A stretch of 11,638 nt of DNA from Anaerolineales bacterium (GCA_022865865.1 JALHTN010000666.1:1-11638); one strand, 5' to 3'. Shown: positions 1 to 7,164, counted from the first letter of the stretch. A program made the numbers and translations. Notes: generated by a model not told the origin, from the sequence alone.

Positions 1-157
1 CGGATGCACCTGGAGCCTGGACAGCCTCCTGGGCATATTCTGCGGCGCGTAATTCTTCAGCAACCAATTTTCATAATAAATACTAACGCGTTCATCCAAC
101 GAAAATGGAGGCGCGGCAATCTTTGGTGCTAGAATACCAGTACTTTTTTCCTGCTGT
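1..157 (-). pseudogene. Possible frameshifted minus-strand gene fragment at left edge
   Basis: Two minus-strand reading frames look protein-like and abut at a short A-run (positions 68-71). The upstream frame, open from about 157 leftward, includes a stretch reading APPFSLDERVSIYYE. The other frame continues from position 70 to the edge as an Ala/Glu-rich helix-like stretch, KLVAEELRAAEYAQEAVQ. One missing A in the run would join them into a single continuous peptide. No ATG or GTG start and no ribosome binding site is visible; TTG codons are the only candidate starts. The product is not recognised. It may be the broken start of a gene lying beyond the window, or chance open frames. Confidence 0.2.
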
Positions 158-171
158 CAGGAGTAAAGGGT

Positions 172-603
172 GTGTGTTATTCTATCTACCTGAGCACAGA
201 TTCCGATCAGGATTAATCTGCAGAAGACAGCGATCTGGTTTGCTACCAGAAAGAAACTGTCCCCGAACCATATCATTCGCTGCTCAAGAATCCACACCAT
301 TGGTACGTGGGATCAATGAGCGGCTGCAGCTGCACTTTCCGGCACCTTTACAGCGTAGAATTAGGTTTCAGTGAACCAGTCGATTGGTATGAAGAAGGTG
401 AGGATGAGATCGCAGCCACTTTATTATTTGTCAAAGTTATCCGCCACCTCAATACGCTGGGTTTTCAAGTGGACTGCGTTGACACCTGGTACGGCGCGGG
501 ACGAGAAGACATCACAGAAATGAATGTGATTCTCGATCATATTGCTGACGAACAATTCCGATTCTTTGAGAATCATCACTTTGTGTTTGGTAATGGTGTC
601 TGA
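172..603 (+). pseudogene. Conserved hypothetical protein gene interrupted by in-frame stop
   Basis: The frame opens with GTG at 172, placed 8 bases after an AGGAG Shine-Dalgarno sequence (159-163). It reads VCYSIYLSTDSDQD, hits TAA at 214-216 (codon 15), then stays open for 128 more codons to the TGA at 601-603. The part after the stop is protein-like: WYVGSMSGCSCTFRHLYS (residues 44-61, with a CxC pair at 52/54), an acidic segment (EPVDWYEEGEDE), and a predicted alpha/beta stretch (LLFVKVIRHLNTLGFQVDCVDTW). The resemblance to small conserved bacterial proteins of about 140 residues is from memory and not confirmed. A single TTA-to-TAA type change would explain the break. Restart at the GTG at 307 could give a 98-residue remnant, but no good ribosome binding site precedes it. 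Function unknown. Confidence 0.6.
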
Positions 604-767
604 GCAGTTGAATATAAGAAATCGAGATCATTTTTTTCGCCAGGGATGCAGAAGGTTTGAAAGCAGAAGGGAAGTATCCCAGGTACATTTCTAACCAGTG
701 GGGTATGGCTTACTAATTTGTATACAGATTGTAGGTAGAATTTAATACTTGCCGATCGGTTTGTTCA
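604..767. other. Intergenic region, nothing recognised
   Basis: Between the broken gene and the promoter of the M23 lipoprotein I see no convincing ORF, hairpin terminator or RNA gene. A T-run (631-637) follows the short GATC palindrome but has no stable stem before it. Confidence 0.5.
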
Positions 768-773
768 TATAAT
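746..773 (+). promoter_or_regulatory. Candidate promoter of M23 lipoprotein gene
   Basis: A perfect TATAAT -10 box lies at 768-773. The -35 region is weak: TACTTG at 746-751 with a 16-base spacer is the best match. The start of transcription would fall near 780, about 45 bases before the gene's ATG. The call depends almost entirely on the -10 box. Confidence 0.4.
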
Positions 774-824
774 GTGAGCAATGTGTTAATCGATATGCCC
801 CTTTTAATTGTGAGGTGATTTCAG

Positions 825-1877
825 ATGATGATAACTCGTAAGCATCTATTCGTTTTCGCAGTTTTGCTGCTGATGGTGGCTACCGGCTGCAGCCTTGGCG
901 GAAATTCAACCAGTGAGGAGAGCGCTAACACTCCAGTAGCAGTAGCTGCGCCCACGACTTCCGCCCCCACCGAGGAGATACAGTCTCCTCCAGAACCAAC
1001 CCCGCTGCCTCCCACGGAAGTTCCTGCTCCAACCGACTCCCCACAGGAACTACCGGAACAGCCCCAAGTGGATCTATCACCCTGCACGGAGGAGGTTTGT
1101 GTTGAGAATGGTTCTTTCCTGCTTGCCCGGCCAATCGCGCCATCCGGTCGCAACACCATCGATCCCTCCTACCGCTTTGGTGATTACCGGCAAAGCACCC
1201 AGCTGACACACCGCGGTGTCGATTTCCTCAATTCAACGGGTACTCCTGTAGTGGCGGCCGCAGATGGTGTGGTGGTTGTTGCCGGGGATGATTTAAACTT
1301 CCCATACGGACCATGGAAGGATTATTACGGCAATTTGGTGATCCTGGAGCATAATTTGCCAGGATTATCTGACCCTGTATTCACCCTGTACAGCCAGCTT
1401 TCTGAAGTCCAGGTAGAAGAAGGGGATTCTGTCGCGGCCGGTCAAGAGATCGCTTTGGTTGGCATGTCCGGTGTCGTTCCCGGCAGTACGCTGCATTTTG
1501 AAGTGCGGGTTGGTGAAAACTCTTATCTCGAGGCTCGTAATCCGGAATTGTGGCTGCAGCTTCTATCTGATGAAAGGGACCAATCTCTGGGGGCTTTGGC
1601 TGGACGAGTGGTAGACGATCAGGGTAATTACGAACCGGTCGAGAACATCGTTATTGAGCAGCTGGCCGGACAGGGGCTGCCTGCGATCGACCAGTTCTAC
1701 CTGACTACCTATGAGAAGAAAGAACTCAGGGGTCAAAGCCCCTGGAATGAAAGTTTTACCCTGAGTGATTTACCTCCTGGAGAGTATCAAATCACCTTTA
1801 TGCTCAATGGTTTGCAGCAACGGGAGGTAGAGGTTGAACCAGGCAAACTGACGCTGGTAACTTTTGTGATTGAATAA
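825..1877 (+). CDS. M23-family (LytM) lipoprotein, probably catalytically inactive
   Basis: A 350-residue protein starting at an ATG 6 bases after AGGTGA. Residues 1-22 form a lipoprotein signal: basic N-terminus, hydrophobic core, and a VATGC lipobox with Cys22 as the lipidation site, so it should be anchored on the outer face of a membrane. Residues 30-82 are a Pro/Thr/Glu-rich linker. Residues 115-245 are an M23/LytM fold with zinc-ligand motif HRGVD (His129, Asp133) and His224 in TLHFEV. Two catalytic histidines of the family are replaced: the usual YxHLS is YSQLS (Gln191), and HxH is TLH (Thr222). Peptidoglycan endopeptidase activity is therefore doubtful; a scaffold or activator role like that of EnvC/NlpD-type degenerate LytM proteins is possible. 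Residues 257-350 look like a beta-sandwich of the carboxypeptidase-regulatory type (FTLSDLPPGEYQITF). It is a single-gene unit followed by a terminator. Confidence 0.85.
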   Translation: MMITRKHLFVFAVLLLMVATGCSLGGNSTSEESANTPVAVAAPTTSAPTEEIQSPPEPTPLPPTEVPAPTDSPQELPEQPQVDLSPCTEEVCVENGSFLLARPIAPSGRNTIDPSYRFGDYRQSTQLTHRGVDFLNSTGTPVVAAADGVVVVAGDDLNFPYGPWKDYYGNLVILEHNLPGLSDPVFTLYSQLSEVQVEEGDSVAAGQEIALVGMSGVVPGSTLHFEVRVGENSYLEARNPELWLQLLSDERDQSLGALAGRVVDDQGNYEPVENIVIEQLAGQGLPAIDQFYLTTYEKKELRGQSPWNESFTLSDLPPGEYQITFMLNGLQQREVEVEPGKLTLVTFVIE

Positions 1878-1932
1878 ATTATCACCAGGACCATTCCTGA
1901 GTCCAGGTCATATTCAGCCAGTTAAATCAAGT

Positions 1933-1961
1933 GAAGCGCTTGAAAAAGCGCTTCTTGTTTT
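1933..1961 (+). terminator. Intrinsic terminator after M23 lipoprotein gene
   Basis: A perfect 9-bp stem, GAAGCGCTT (1933-1941) and AAGCGCTTC (1946-1954), is closed by a GAAA tetraloop and followed by TTGTTTT. It sits 55 bases after the stop codon, between two convergent genes. The other strand lacks a comparable T-tract, so it mainly serves the + strand gene. Confidence 0.85.
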
Positions 1962-1999
1962 AAGATAGTGTTGTAAGCTGTGAAAAACGAGCAGGCACC

Positions 2000-2917
2000 T
2001 TACGGTGATAATGCAACCACGTAACCCACAAATACATCGCTGCCGGATGAGCTGCCCCAGGTCAGCAAATTATCGATGACATGGTTGTCTTGCCCGGTAC
2101 CTGACATCAGCCAATCCAGCGCTTCGATCAAGCGTTGATCACCCAATCCCTGAGCAGCACACTCGATCAGATTGGCACTGAGAGTGGTTGTTGTTTGATA
2201 GGCGGCATCCACGATTTTCCGATTATAAAGATCCAGATTGTGCCCGGGGAGGAGCTCAGTTTCCCATCTATTTACGGCTAATAACAATCCAATCGTAAAA
2301 TCATCGCCTGAAGGTGTCAGCCCTGGACCTGAACCGAGCAAGCCAGCTATAGAAGCGGTTGAAGGCAAGCCACCCATATACCGTTGTTTGTGGAGAATAT
2401 TTATGTAGGGATGTGTTATTTCCTGAATATCAAAATTCTTGTGGTCGGGTAATTTCAGCAGATAAGGCAGTATTGAGGAAAGACCGTTTCCCTGACTGCT
2501 GGTGATGATCTTTTCACCCGCCAGTCTTATCCTGGCAGCGCGTTCAGCAGCAGGTAAAGGATGAGAAGAAGGGGGTCCTGGTTGCCAAACGAATGCATTA
2601 TTTACCCTTATCACCAGGTTAGCTTCCAGGACGGAAATTTGACCGGATGCGATTCGCACCCGCATACCATTGTGCAATGGAATTTCTGGAAGATTGGTTA
2701 CCGGCAGGTTGATAGTTAGCGGACCGTACTGCGGTTCGAAAGATAGGAAATGAAGCCATCTACCTGTGGTTTTGATGAAAATCCCCTGGGAGGTCACCCC
2801 GTGAATTTCCCCTTCCATTTCCGACTTCAGGGATTCGAAGGCGATATTCCCAATGCTGATGGCTTCAATATGCCTGGGATTGCTAAATTGATCGAATTTG
2901 GGATGATTTGTGATCAT
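2000..2917 (-). CDS. DUF2877 (AllH/YlbF-like) family protein
   Basis: A 305-residue soluble protein. The family signature is clear: GSGPGLTPSGDD (residues 195-206), TTTLSANLIECAAQG (243-257) and a C-terminal WGSSSGSDVFVGYVVAL (287-303), and the length is usual for DUF2877. From family knowledge, E. coli YlbF (AllH) is a DUF2877 protein that works with FdrA/AllF and YlbE/AllG as an oxamate carbamoyltransferase in anaerobic allantoin breakdown. Neither partner is in this window, so the reaction here is inferred only. The gene diverges from the molybdenum hydroxylase cassette, a placement consistent with purine or N-heterocycle catabolism. The ATG at 2917 has no obvious Shine-Dalgarno sequence (upstream reads CTGATCCACGAACC), so translation may be weak or leaderless. 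The N-terminal AISIGNIAFESL fits the expected start of the domain, which supports this start. Confidence 0.8.
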   Translation of the reverse strand: MITNHPKFDQFSNPRHIEAISIGNIAFESLKSEMEGEIHGVTSQGIFIKTTGRWLHFLSFEPQYGPLTINLPVTNLPEIPLHNGMRVRIASGQISVLEANLVIRVNNAFVWQPGPPSSHPLPAAERAARIRLAGEKIITSSQGNGLSSILPYLLKLPDHKNFDIQEITHPYINILHKQRYMGGLPSTASIAGLLGSGPGLTPSGDDFTIGLLLAVNRWETELLPGHNLDLYNRKIVDAAYQTTTTLSANLIECAAQGLGDQRLIEALDWLMSGTGQDNHVIDNLLTWGSSSGSDVFVGYVVALSP

Positions 2918-3032
2918 GGTTCGTGGATCAGAGTGTTCGACCGGTGACTAATTGCACAGAGTTTAGCTGGCAAAACCGTTTGGGTGGTGAGATGATTTTA
3001 CTTGATTTCAATAGGCAACCCGCTTTTTGTTG

Positions 3033-3061
3033 TTGAAATTGTAGCCATCCGTGTATATAAT
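3033..3061 (+). promoter_or_regulatory. Strong sigma70-type promoter
   Basis: TTGAAA (3033-3038, 5/6 match to consensus), a 17-base spacer and TATAAT (3056-3061, 6/6). Transcription would start near 3068, about 270 bases before the FAD-subunit gene. It therefore gives either a long 5' leader for the hydroxylase operon or a transcript for the small ORF at 3092. Confidence 0.65.
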
Positions 3062-3091
3062 TTACTTTGTGGCGTGGAAGAAAATCAAGAA

Positions 3092-3211
3092 ATGACATGG
3101 CAGATTACCTTCTGGTTGATTGAAATGATTAAAAATAATCCAGCTCGCCTGTTGGGGGGAGTTGGAGGAAAATTATTTGTTTTTACAAGCGGGATTTTCC
3201 TAACCTGCTGA
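3092..3211 (+). CDS. Possible 39-residue small hydrophobic peptide
   Basis: ATG at 3092 to TGA at 3211, beginning 24 bases after the predicted start of the strong promoter upstream. The peptide starts MTWQITFWLIEMIKNNPARL, then has a Gly-rich turn (LGGVGG) and a hydrophobic end (LFVFTSGIFLTC). The pattern of aromatic N-terminus, NPARLLGG and hydrophobic tail faintly recalls small DUF2273-type membrane proteins, but it is shorter and the likeness is weak. The ribosome binding site is poor: GGAAG at 3076-3080, 11 bases away. It could be a leader peptide, a small membrane protein, a relic, or non-coding. Confidence 0.25.
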   Translation: MTWQITFWLIEMIKNNPARLLGGVGGKLFVFTSGIFLTC

Positions 3212-3241
3212 GGGCTATAATTAAGTTGATTGATGCAAGGT

Positions 3242-3311
3242 GATTGTAAGCAAACGGATTCATCTGAAATCAGGGTACTGAATATATAATGGCTAAGGTA
3301 TGGATTGTAAG
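3242..3311 (+). repeat. Direct repeat flanking the proximal -10 box
   Basis: GATTGTAAG occurs at 3242-3250 and again at 3303-3311, each preceded by AAGGT (3 bases closer in the first copy). The copies are 61 bases apart, about six helical turns, and bracket the TATAAT at 3285-3290. They could be operator half-sites for a regulator of the hydroxylase operon, but a 9-bp repeat in AT-rich DNA may be chance. Confidence 0.25.
3264..3290 (+). promoter_or_regulatory. Candidate proximal promoter of Mo hydroxylase operon
   Basis: A perfect TATAAT lies at 3285-3290. The upstream match is weak: CTGAAA at 3264-3269 with a short 15-base spacer, itself inside the small palindrome CTGAAATCAG. Transcription would begin near 3297, leaving the GGAGGAG ribosome binding site at 3318-3324 in the leader. 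A weak -35 would fit an activator-dependent promoter. Confidence 0.35.
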
Positions 3312-3336
3312 TTGAATGGAGGAGTTGAAACCCAAC

Positions 3337-4236
3337 ATGAATGCATATCCAAAATTGCCTGACTTTGAATACGTAAAACCAGATTCCTGTACCGACGCCT
3401 CCCGATTCTTAGTCGCTCATGCAGGCGAAGCGCGCCCATTTATTGGCGGCACCGATCTCTTCGTGCAGATGCGCGACCGATTATACAAACCCAAATACCT
3501 GGTGGATATAAAGGGTTTAGAAGGGACGGACAAGATCTCATTTGATCCTTCACAGGGGTTGATCGTTGGTGCTGGCGTTAATATGAACCGGGTGATCGCA
3601 GATCCAGGGGTGAGAGATCATTATCGGATATTGGCTGATGCGGCAGAGAGTGTGGCCAGCTACCAGCTGAGGAACAGGGCTTCAATTGTGGGGAATATCT
3701 GCAATGCATCTCCTGCAGGAGATACGATCGGTGCCTGTCTTTTGCTGGATGGCGTGCTTAACGTGTATGGCAATGATGGTGAAAGGCAGGAACCCTTACG
3801 CACTTTTTTCCTCGGGCCTGGTAAGACGGTTTTACGAACTGGAGATATTGTTACCTCGATCCAGTTTCCTGTTCCAGCAGCTGGTTTGAAAGGCAGATAT
3901 ATCAAGTTGGGGCGCAACCAGCTCAGCGATCTTTCAATCGTTGGGGTGACTGCATTGGGATACCCGGATGCTGCTTCCCAGTCTGGTTTCCAGTTCAAGC
4001 TGGCTTTGGCATCTGTCGCACCAATCCTGCTGGTGTTTGAAGCGGTGGGTGAGATTCTTGGGCAGAATCCAGTATCTGAAAAATCGCTTAAGCAGGCTGC
4101 TGAAGCTGCCATGGAAGCCTGCACACCGATAGATGATGTGCGCGGCAGCGCCAGCTACCGCAAATTAATGGTGCGCAATTTGTCATTCAATGCTTTGAAG
4201 GATGTATGGGGGCAGCTAACCCAGATCACTAATTGA
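3337..4236 (+). CDS. FAD-binding subunit of xanthine dehydrogenase-family molybdenum hydroxylase
   Basis: This subunit passes electrons from the iron-sulfur subunit to the final acceptor through FAD. With the ATG at 3337 it has 299 residues, typical of CoxM/XdhB-type subunits. The FAD-binding domain (PCMH type) shows IGGTDLFVQM (residues 36-45) and LRNRASIVGNICNASPAGD (111-129), both FAD-contact motifs. The C-terminal domain follows with KLGRNQLSDLSIVGV (190-204). There is no extra Fe-S insertion of the 4-hydroxybenzoyl-CoA reductase kind. I chose 3337 because GGAGGAG (3318-3324) lies 12 bases before it. An in-frame ATG at 3316 would add seven residues (MEELKPN) but overlaps that site and has no ribosome binding site of its own. 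It is first of four co-directional genes; the FeS gene follows after 40 bases. Confidence 0.92.
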   Translation: MNAYPKLPDFEYVKPDSCTDASRFLVAHAGEARPFIGGTDLFVQMRDRLYKPKYLVDIKGLEGTDKISFDPSQGLIVGAGVNMNRVIADPGVRDHYRILADAAESVASYQLRNRASIVGNICNASPAGDTIGACLLLDGVLNVYGNDGERQEPLRTFFLGPGKTVLRTGDIVTSIQFPVPAAGLKGRYIKLGRNQLSDLSIVGVTALGYPDAASQSGFQFKLALASVAPILLVFEAVGEILGQNPVSEKSLKQAAEAAMEACTPIDDVRGSASYRKLMVRNLSFNALKDVWGQLTQITN

Positions 4237-4276
4237 CCCGATCGAAAATTGATTTCACCGAGACCTGGAGGATCGT

Positions 4277-4741
4277 ATGAGTTTTCATCACATCAGCCTT
4301 ACTGTCAATGGCGAACTTGAACAAGCAGATATATCAGCCAATATGACGCTTTTGGATTTACTGCGTGAGACGCTGATATTAACTGGCACAAAGAATGGCT
4401 GCGCAGCTGGGGAATGCGGAGCCTGTACGGTTCTGATGAATGGGGAACCAGTCAACAGCTGCCTGGTTTTAGCGGTGGAATGTGACGGGGTTGAGATCGT
4501 CACGGTGGAGGGCTTGGCCCAGGATAAGCAGCTCGATCCAATTCAAAAGGCTATCATGGAGACAGGTGGAGTCCAATGTGGCTTTTGCACACCAGGTATT
4601 TTGATCGCTTCAAGGGCGTTAATTGACCGCAATCCAAATCCAAGCCAAAGTGAGATCAAGGCTGCATTAGTCGGGAATTTATGTCGCTGCACGGGCTATT
4701 TACGCATTATCGACGCGGTACAAGCAGCTGCGCAGTTGTGA
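4277..4741 (+). CDS. [2Fe-2S] subunit of xanthine dehydrogenase-family molybdenum hydroxylase
   Basis: A 154-residue two-cluster iron-sulfur subunit that links the molybdenum site to FAD. All eight ligands are present: the plant-ferredoxin-like N-terminal cluster at Cys42, Cys47, Cys50 and Cys62 (NGCAAGECGACTVLMNG), and the C-terminal helical-bundle cluster at Cys101, Cys104 (QCGFCTPG) and Cys136, Cys138 (LCRCTGY). Length and order match CoxS/XdhC/NdhS-type subunits. GGAGG lies 5 bases before the ATG. The stop codon is 13 bases from the start of the large subunit. The gene order FAD, FeS, Mo matches the coxMSL arrangement, although the large subunit is not a CO dehydrogenase. Confidence 0.95.
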   Translation: MSFHHISLTVNGELEQADISANMTLLDLLRETLILTGTKNGCAAGECGACTVLMNGEPVNSCLVLAVECDGVEIVTVEGLAQDKQLDPIQKAIMETGGVQCGFCTPGILIASRALIDRNPNPSQSEIKAALVGNLCRCTGYLRIIDAVQAAAQL

Positions 4742-4754
4742 GAGGAGATCAATA

Positions 4755-7103
4755 ATGGTTGTCAGTGAGAAAGAAATGAAACCGGTTGGTGAGAGTAAAC
4801 CCCGGCTTGATGCGCGTGAAAAAGTAACCGGTGCGGCGGTCTTCGGTGACGATATCCAGTTCGGGAATGCTTTACTGCATGCGCGCATTCTGCGCAGCCC
4901 GCATCCACATGCCCGCATCTTATCCATTGATACTAAGAAAGCTGCCGCACACCCCGGGGTGAAGGCGGTAGTGACGGGTGACGATTTTCCGGGCTATATT
5001 GGTTTGTATCTATTGGATCGCCATATTTTCGCCCGGGATAGGGCGCGTTATGTAGGCGACCCAATCGCTGGAGTAGCGGCAATTAATGAGCTGATCGCCG
5101 AAGAAGCGCTGGATTTAATTGAGGTTGAATATGAGGTCTTAGAACCTGTGATCGATGCAGAATATGGCGTCAATCCTGAATCACCCTTGATCCACCCACA
5201 ATTGCAGGATTACCAGGCAGCAAGTTTTATTTTGCCGCAGCCCAATTCCAATATCTCCAACTATTTCAAGATTCGAAAAGGGGATACGGATAGCGCTTGG
5301 GAAAACTGTACCGAGATTGTAGAGCACAAGTACCGGATACCCCATATCCAGCACGTTCCGATTGAACCACACGTAGCAGTTGCCAAGGTAAGTGATTCCG
5401 GTGAAATTACTCTTTGGGGCAGTTCACAATCGCCATTTGCCCAGCGAAACCTGATTGCCCAGGCATTGGGAATTTCGCAGAGTGACATGCGGGTTATTGC
5501 GCCTTATGTTGGGGGCGGATTTGGCAGTAAGGCAGGGGTCAGCATGGAATCTCTGGCGGTTGCTATCGCCACCAAGGTCAAAGGGCGCCCGGTAAAACTG
5601 CTTTTAACCAGGGAGGAGGAATTCTTCACCGCCTTCGTCCGCCAGGGATTAATCGCTTACTTTAAAATGGGCTGTGATCAGAATGGAAAGCTCCTGGCGA
5701 TGGAAAATAAATTCTATTGGGATGCAGGTGCTTATACGGAGTATGGGGTCAACATCACCCGGGCCAGTGGCTACAGCAGTACTGGACCCTATGAGGTCCC
5801 AAATGTGACCACCGACAGCTATTGTGTTTACACCAACCACCCGGTTGGAGGTCCAATGCGCGGCTTCGGTATGCCCGAGATGCACGCTGGCCTTGAGCAG
5901 TGCATCGATGAATTAGCTTTGAAGATTGGCCTGGACCAAGTGGAGTTTAGGAGGTTAAACTGCCTAAGGGAAGGCAGCATCCTGGTAACGGGCAGCAAAA
6001 TGCACCCTACTGGTCTATCCCAATGCCTGGAGAAGACTGCCGAGGCCATCGGCTGGGGACAAAAATCCGAAGCAAGTGCACCCAATAAGCGCCGCGGCAA
6101 GGGGTTAGCGCTGATGTGGAAAGCACCAGCCATGCCGCCCAATGCCGGTTCGAGCGCATGGGTTGAGTTAGCGGAAGATGGGCGGGTTACGGTGGGTGTG
6201 GGTGGACAGGAACTTGGCCAGGGAGTATTCACTGTTGCTGCTCAAATGGCAGCTGCGGCACTGGGTGTACCTTATGAGTGGGTTCAAGTAGCCACGCCCG
6301 TGGATACTCGCTACAGTCCTTACGAATGGCAAACTGTAGCCAGCCGCCTTACCTGGAGTTTGGGCAATGCGGTGGTCAATGCTGCCCAGGATGCTCGCAA
6401 TCAAATCCTGGATATGGCAGCCGAAGCCTGGCAGGAGGACCCTGAAAATCTAGATATTCTCAACGGCGTGGTTGTTTCCTATAAAAGTGAGCGTGAAATG
6501 CCCCTGAAGGACATTGCCATCTACGGCATGCCCAAAGCGGACGATCAAGGTTGGATCGGTGGACCTGTGATCGGGCGCGGAAAGTTCATGCCCGATTATG
6601 TCACCGGTCTGGACCCGGAAACTGGCCAGGGTGAAAGGGCAGTGGTTCACTACACCACAGGAGCCCAAGCGGTCGAACTGGAAGTTGATCTCGATACAGG
6701 CCAGATCGAGATTCTGCGCGGCGCGTCAGCCTTCGATGTGGGTAAGGCGATCAATCCCGATATGGTGCGGGCCCAAATTGAAGGTGGTTTCGTCCAGGGC
6801 ATGAGCTCCGCCCTATTTGAGAGTCTCGATTTGAAAGATGGCTATGTGCAGAATCCGAGCTTCGTTGATTACCGCATTGCGACCTCCAGCGATGTTCCAG
6901 GTGGCATCCAGGCCATGATCGTCGAAGTACCCCAGGATGATGGTCCCTGGGGAGCCAGAGGCGTGGGGGAACACTCGATGGTACCGACCATCCCGGCGAT
7001 TGCCAATGCGATTTACGATGCGGTTGGTGTGCGGTTTGAAGGACCCCCCTTTACGGCTGAAAAAGTTTACCTGACGATGCTTGAAGCAGGAATTGTGAAA
7101 TAG
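4755..7103 (+). CDS. Molybdopterin-binding catalytic subunit of xanthine dehydrogenase-family hydroxylase
   Basis: A 782-residue catalytic subunit of full length. It has an Ald_Xan_dh_C a/b hammerhead domain (about residues 15-135) followed by two Mo-cofactor-binding halves. Key motifs are VGGGFGSK (252-259), GGPMRGFGMPE (365-375), GGQELGQG (483-490) and GARGVGEHS (733-741). Glu739 is the conserved glutamate that acts as base on the Mo-bound water/hydroxide. The CO dehydrogenase loop (AYRCSFR or AYRGAGR) is absent, and the equivalent stretch reads GPMRGFGMPE, as in purine/aldehyde/heterocycle hydroxylases. The reaction is thus likely insertion of water-derived oxygen at a C-H next to a ring nitrogen or at an aldehyde. 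The substrate cannot be read from sequence. AGAGGAG at 4741-4747 overlaps the previous stop codon and sets this ATG. No signal peptide, so cytoplasmic. Confidence 0.93.
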   Translation: MVVSEKEMKPVGESKPRLDAREKVTGAAVFGDDIQFGNALLHARILRSPHPHARILSIDTKKAAAHPGVKAVVTGDDFPGYIGLYLLDRHIFARDRARYVGDPIAGVAAINELIAEEALDLIEVEYEVLEPVIDAEYGVNPESPLIHPQLQDYQAASFILPQPNSNISNYFKIRKGDTDSAWENCTEIVEHKYRIPHIQHVPIEPHVAVAKVSDSGEITLWGSSQSPFAQRNLIAQALGISQSDMRVIAPYVGGGFGSKAGVSMESLAVAIATKVKGRPVKLLLTREEEFFTAFVRQGLIAYFKMGCDQNGKLLAMENKFYWDAGAYTEYGVNITRASGYSSTGPYEVPNVTTDSYCVYTNHPVGGPMRGFGMPEMHAGLEQCIDELALKIGLDQVEFRRLNCLREGSILVTGSKMHPTGLSQCLEKTAEAIGWGQKSEASAPNKRRGKGLALMWKAPAMPPNAGSSAWVELAEDGRVTVGVGGQELGQGVFTVAAQMAAAALGVPYEWVQVATPVDTRYSPYEWQTVASRLTWSLGNAVVNAAQDARNQILDMAAEAWQEDPENLDILNGVVVSYKSEREMPLKDIAIYGMPKADDQGWIGGPVIGRGKFMPDYVTGLDPETGQGERAVVHYTTGAQAVELEVDLDTGQIEILRGASAFDVGKAINPDMVRAQIEGGFVQGMSSALFESLDLKDGYVQNPSFVDYRIATSSDVPGGIQAMIVEVPQDDGPWGARGVGEHSMVPTIPAIANAIYDAVGVRFEGPPFTAEKVYLTMLEAGIVK

Positions 7104-7164
7104 CTAGAGAAATAAAATTGATGACACGTATCAGAGTTAAATATATTTCAAAGGAGAAAATCTT

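Larger units (their letters stand above)
2918..3336. other. Divergent regulatory region
   Basis: About 420 bases between the divergent DUF2877 gene and the Mo hydroxylase cassette. It holds a near-consensus + strand promoter (3033-3061), a possible 39-codon ORF (3092-3211), a second TATAAT (3285-3290) and a 9-bp direct repeat flanking it. For the minus-strand gene only a lone TAAAAT-like -10 (2995-3000) without a good -35 is visible. No hairpin terminator or riboswitch fold was recognised. Confidence 0.5.

Noticed and set aside
105..374. 89-codon + strand open frame starting at ATG 105
   Set aside because: Its translation is Arg/Ser-rich and low in protein-like pattern, and it overlaps the better-supported frame beginning at GTG 172.
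821..1209. Minus-strand open frames opposite the M23 lipoprotein gene
   Set aside because: They are Gly/Ser/Val-rich shadows of the Pro/Thr-rich linker, with no ribosome binding site of their own.
3002..3091. N-terminal extension of the small hydrophobic ORF to 3002
   Set aside because: It would start upstream of and run through the strong promoter at 3033-3061, so the main transcript would not include it.
3660..4124. 154-codon minus-strand open frame inside the FAD-subunit gene
   Set aside because: It lies wholly opposite a clear family member with intact FAD motifs, and its product has no recognisable domain.
3337..7103. Carbon monoxide dehydrogenase (coxMSL)
   Set aside because: Gene order FAD, FeS, Mo matches coxMSL, but the large subunit lacks the AYRCSFR or AYRGAGR active-site loop and reads GPMRGFGMPE there, like purine/aldehyde hydroxylases.
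7118..7147. Internal promoter before the cyclase gene (TTGATG, 18 bp, TATATT)
   Set aside because: The predicted transcript start would fall near 7154, inside the AAGGAG ribosome binding site, so the resulting mRNA could not use it. Read-through from the Mo subunit gene is more likely.
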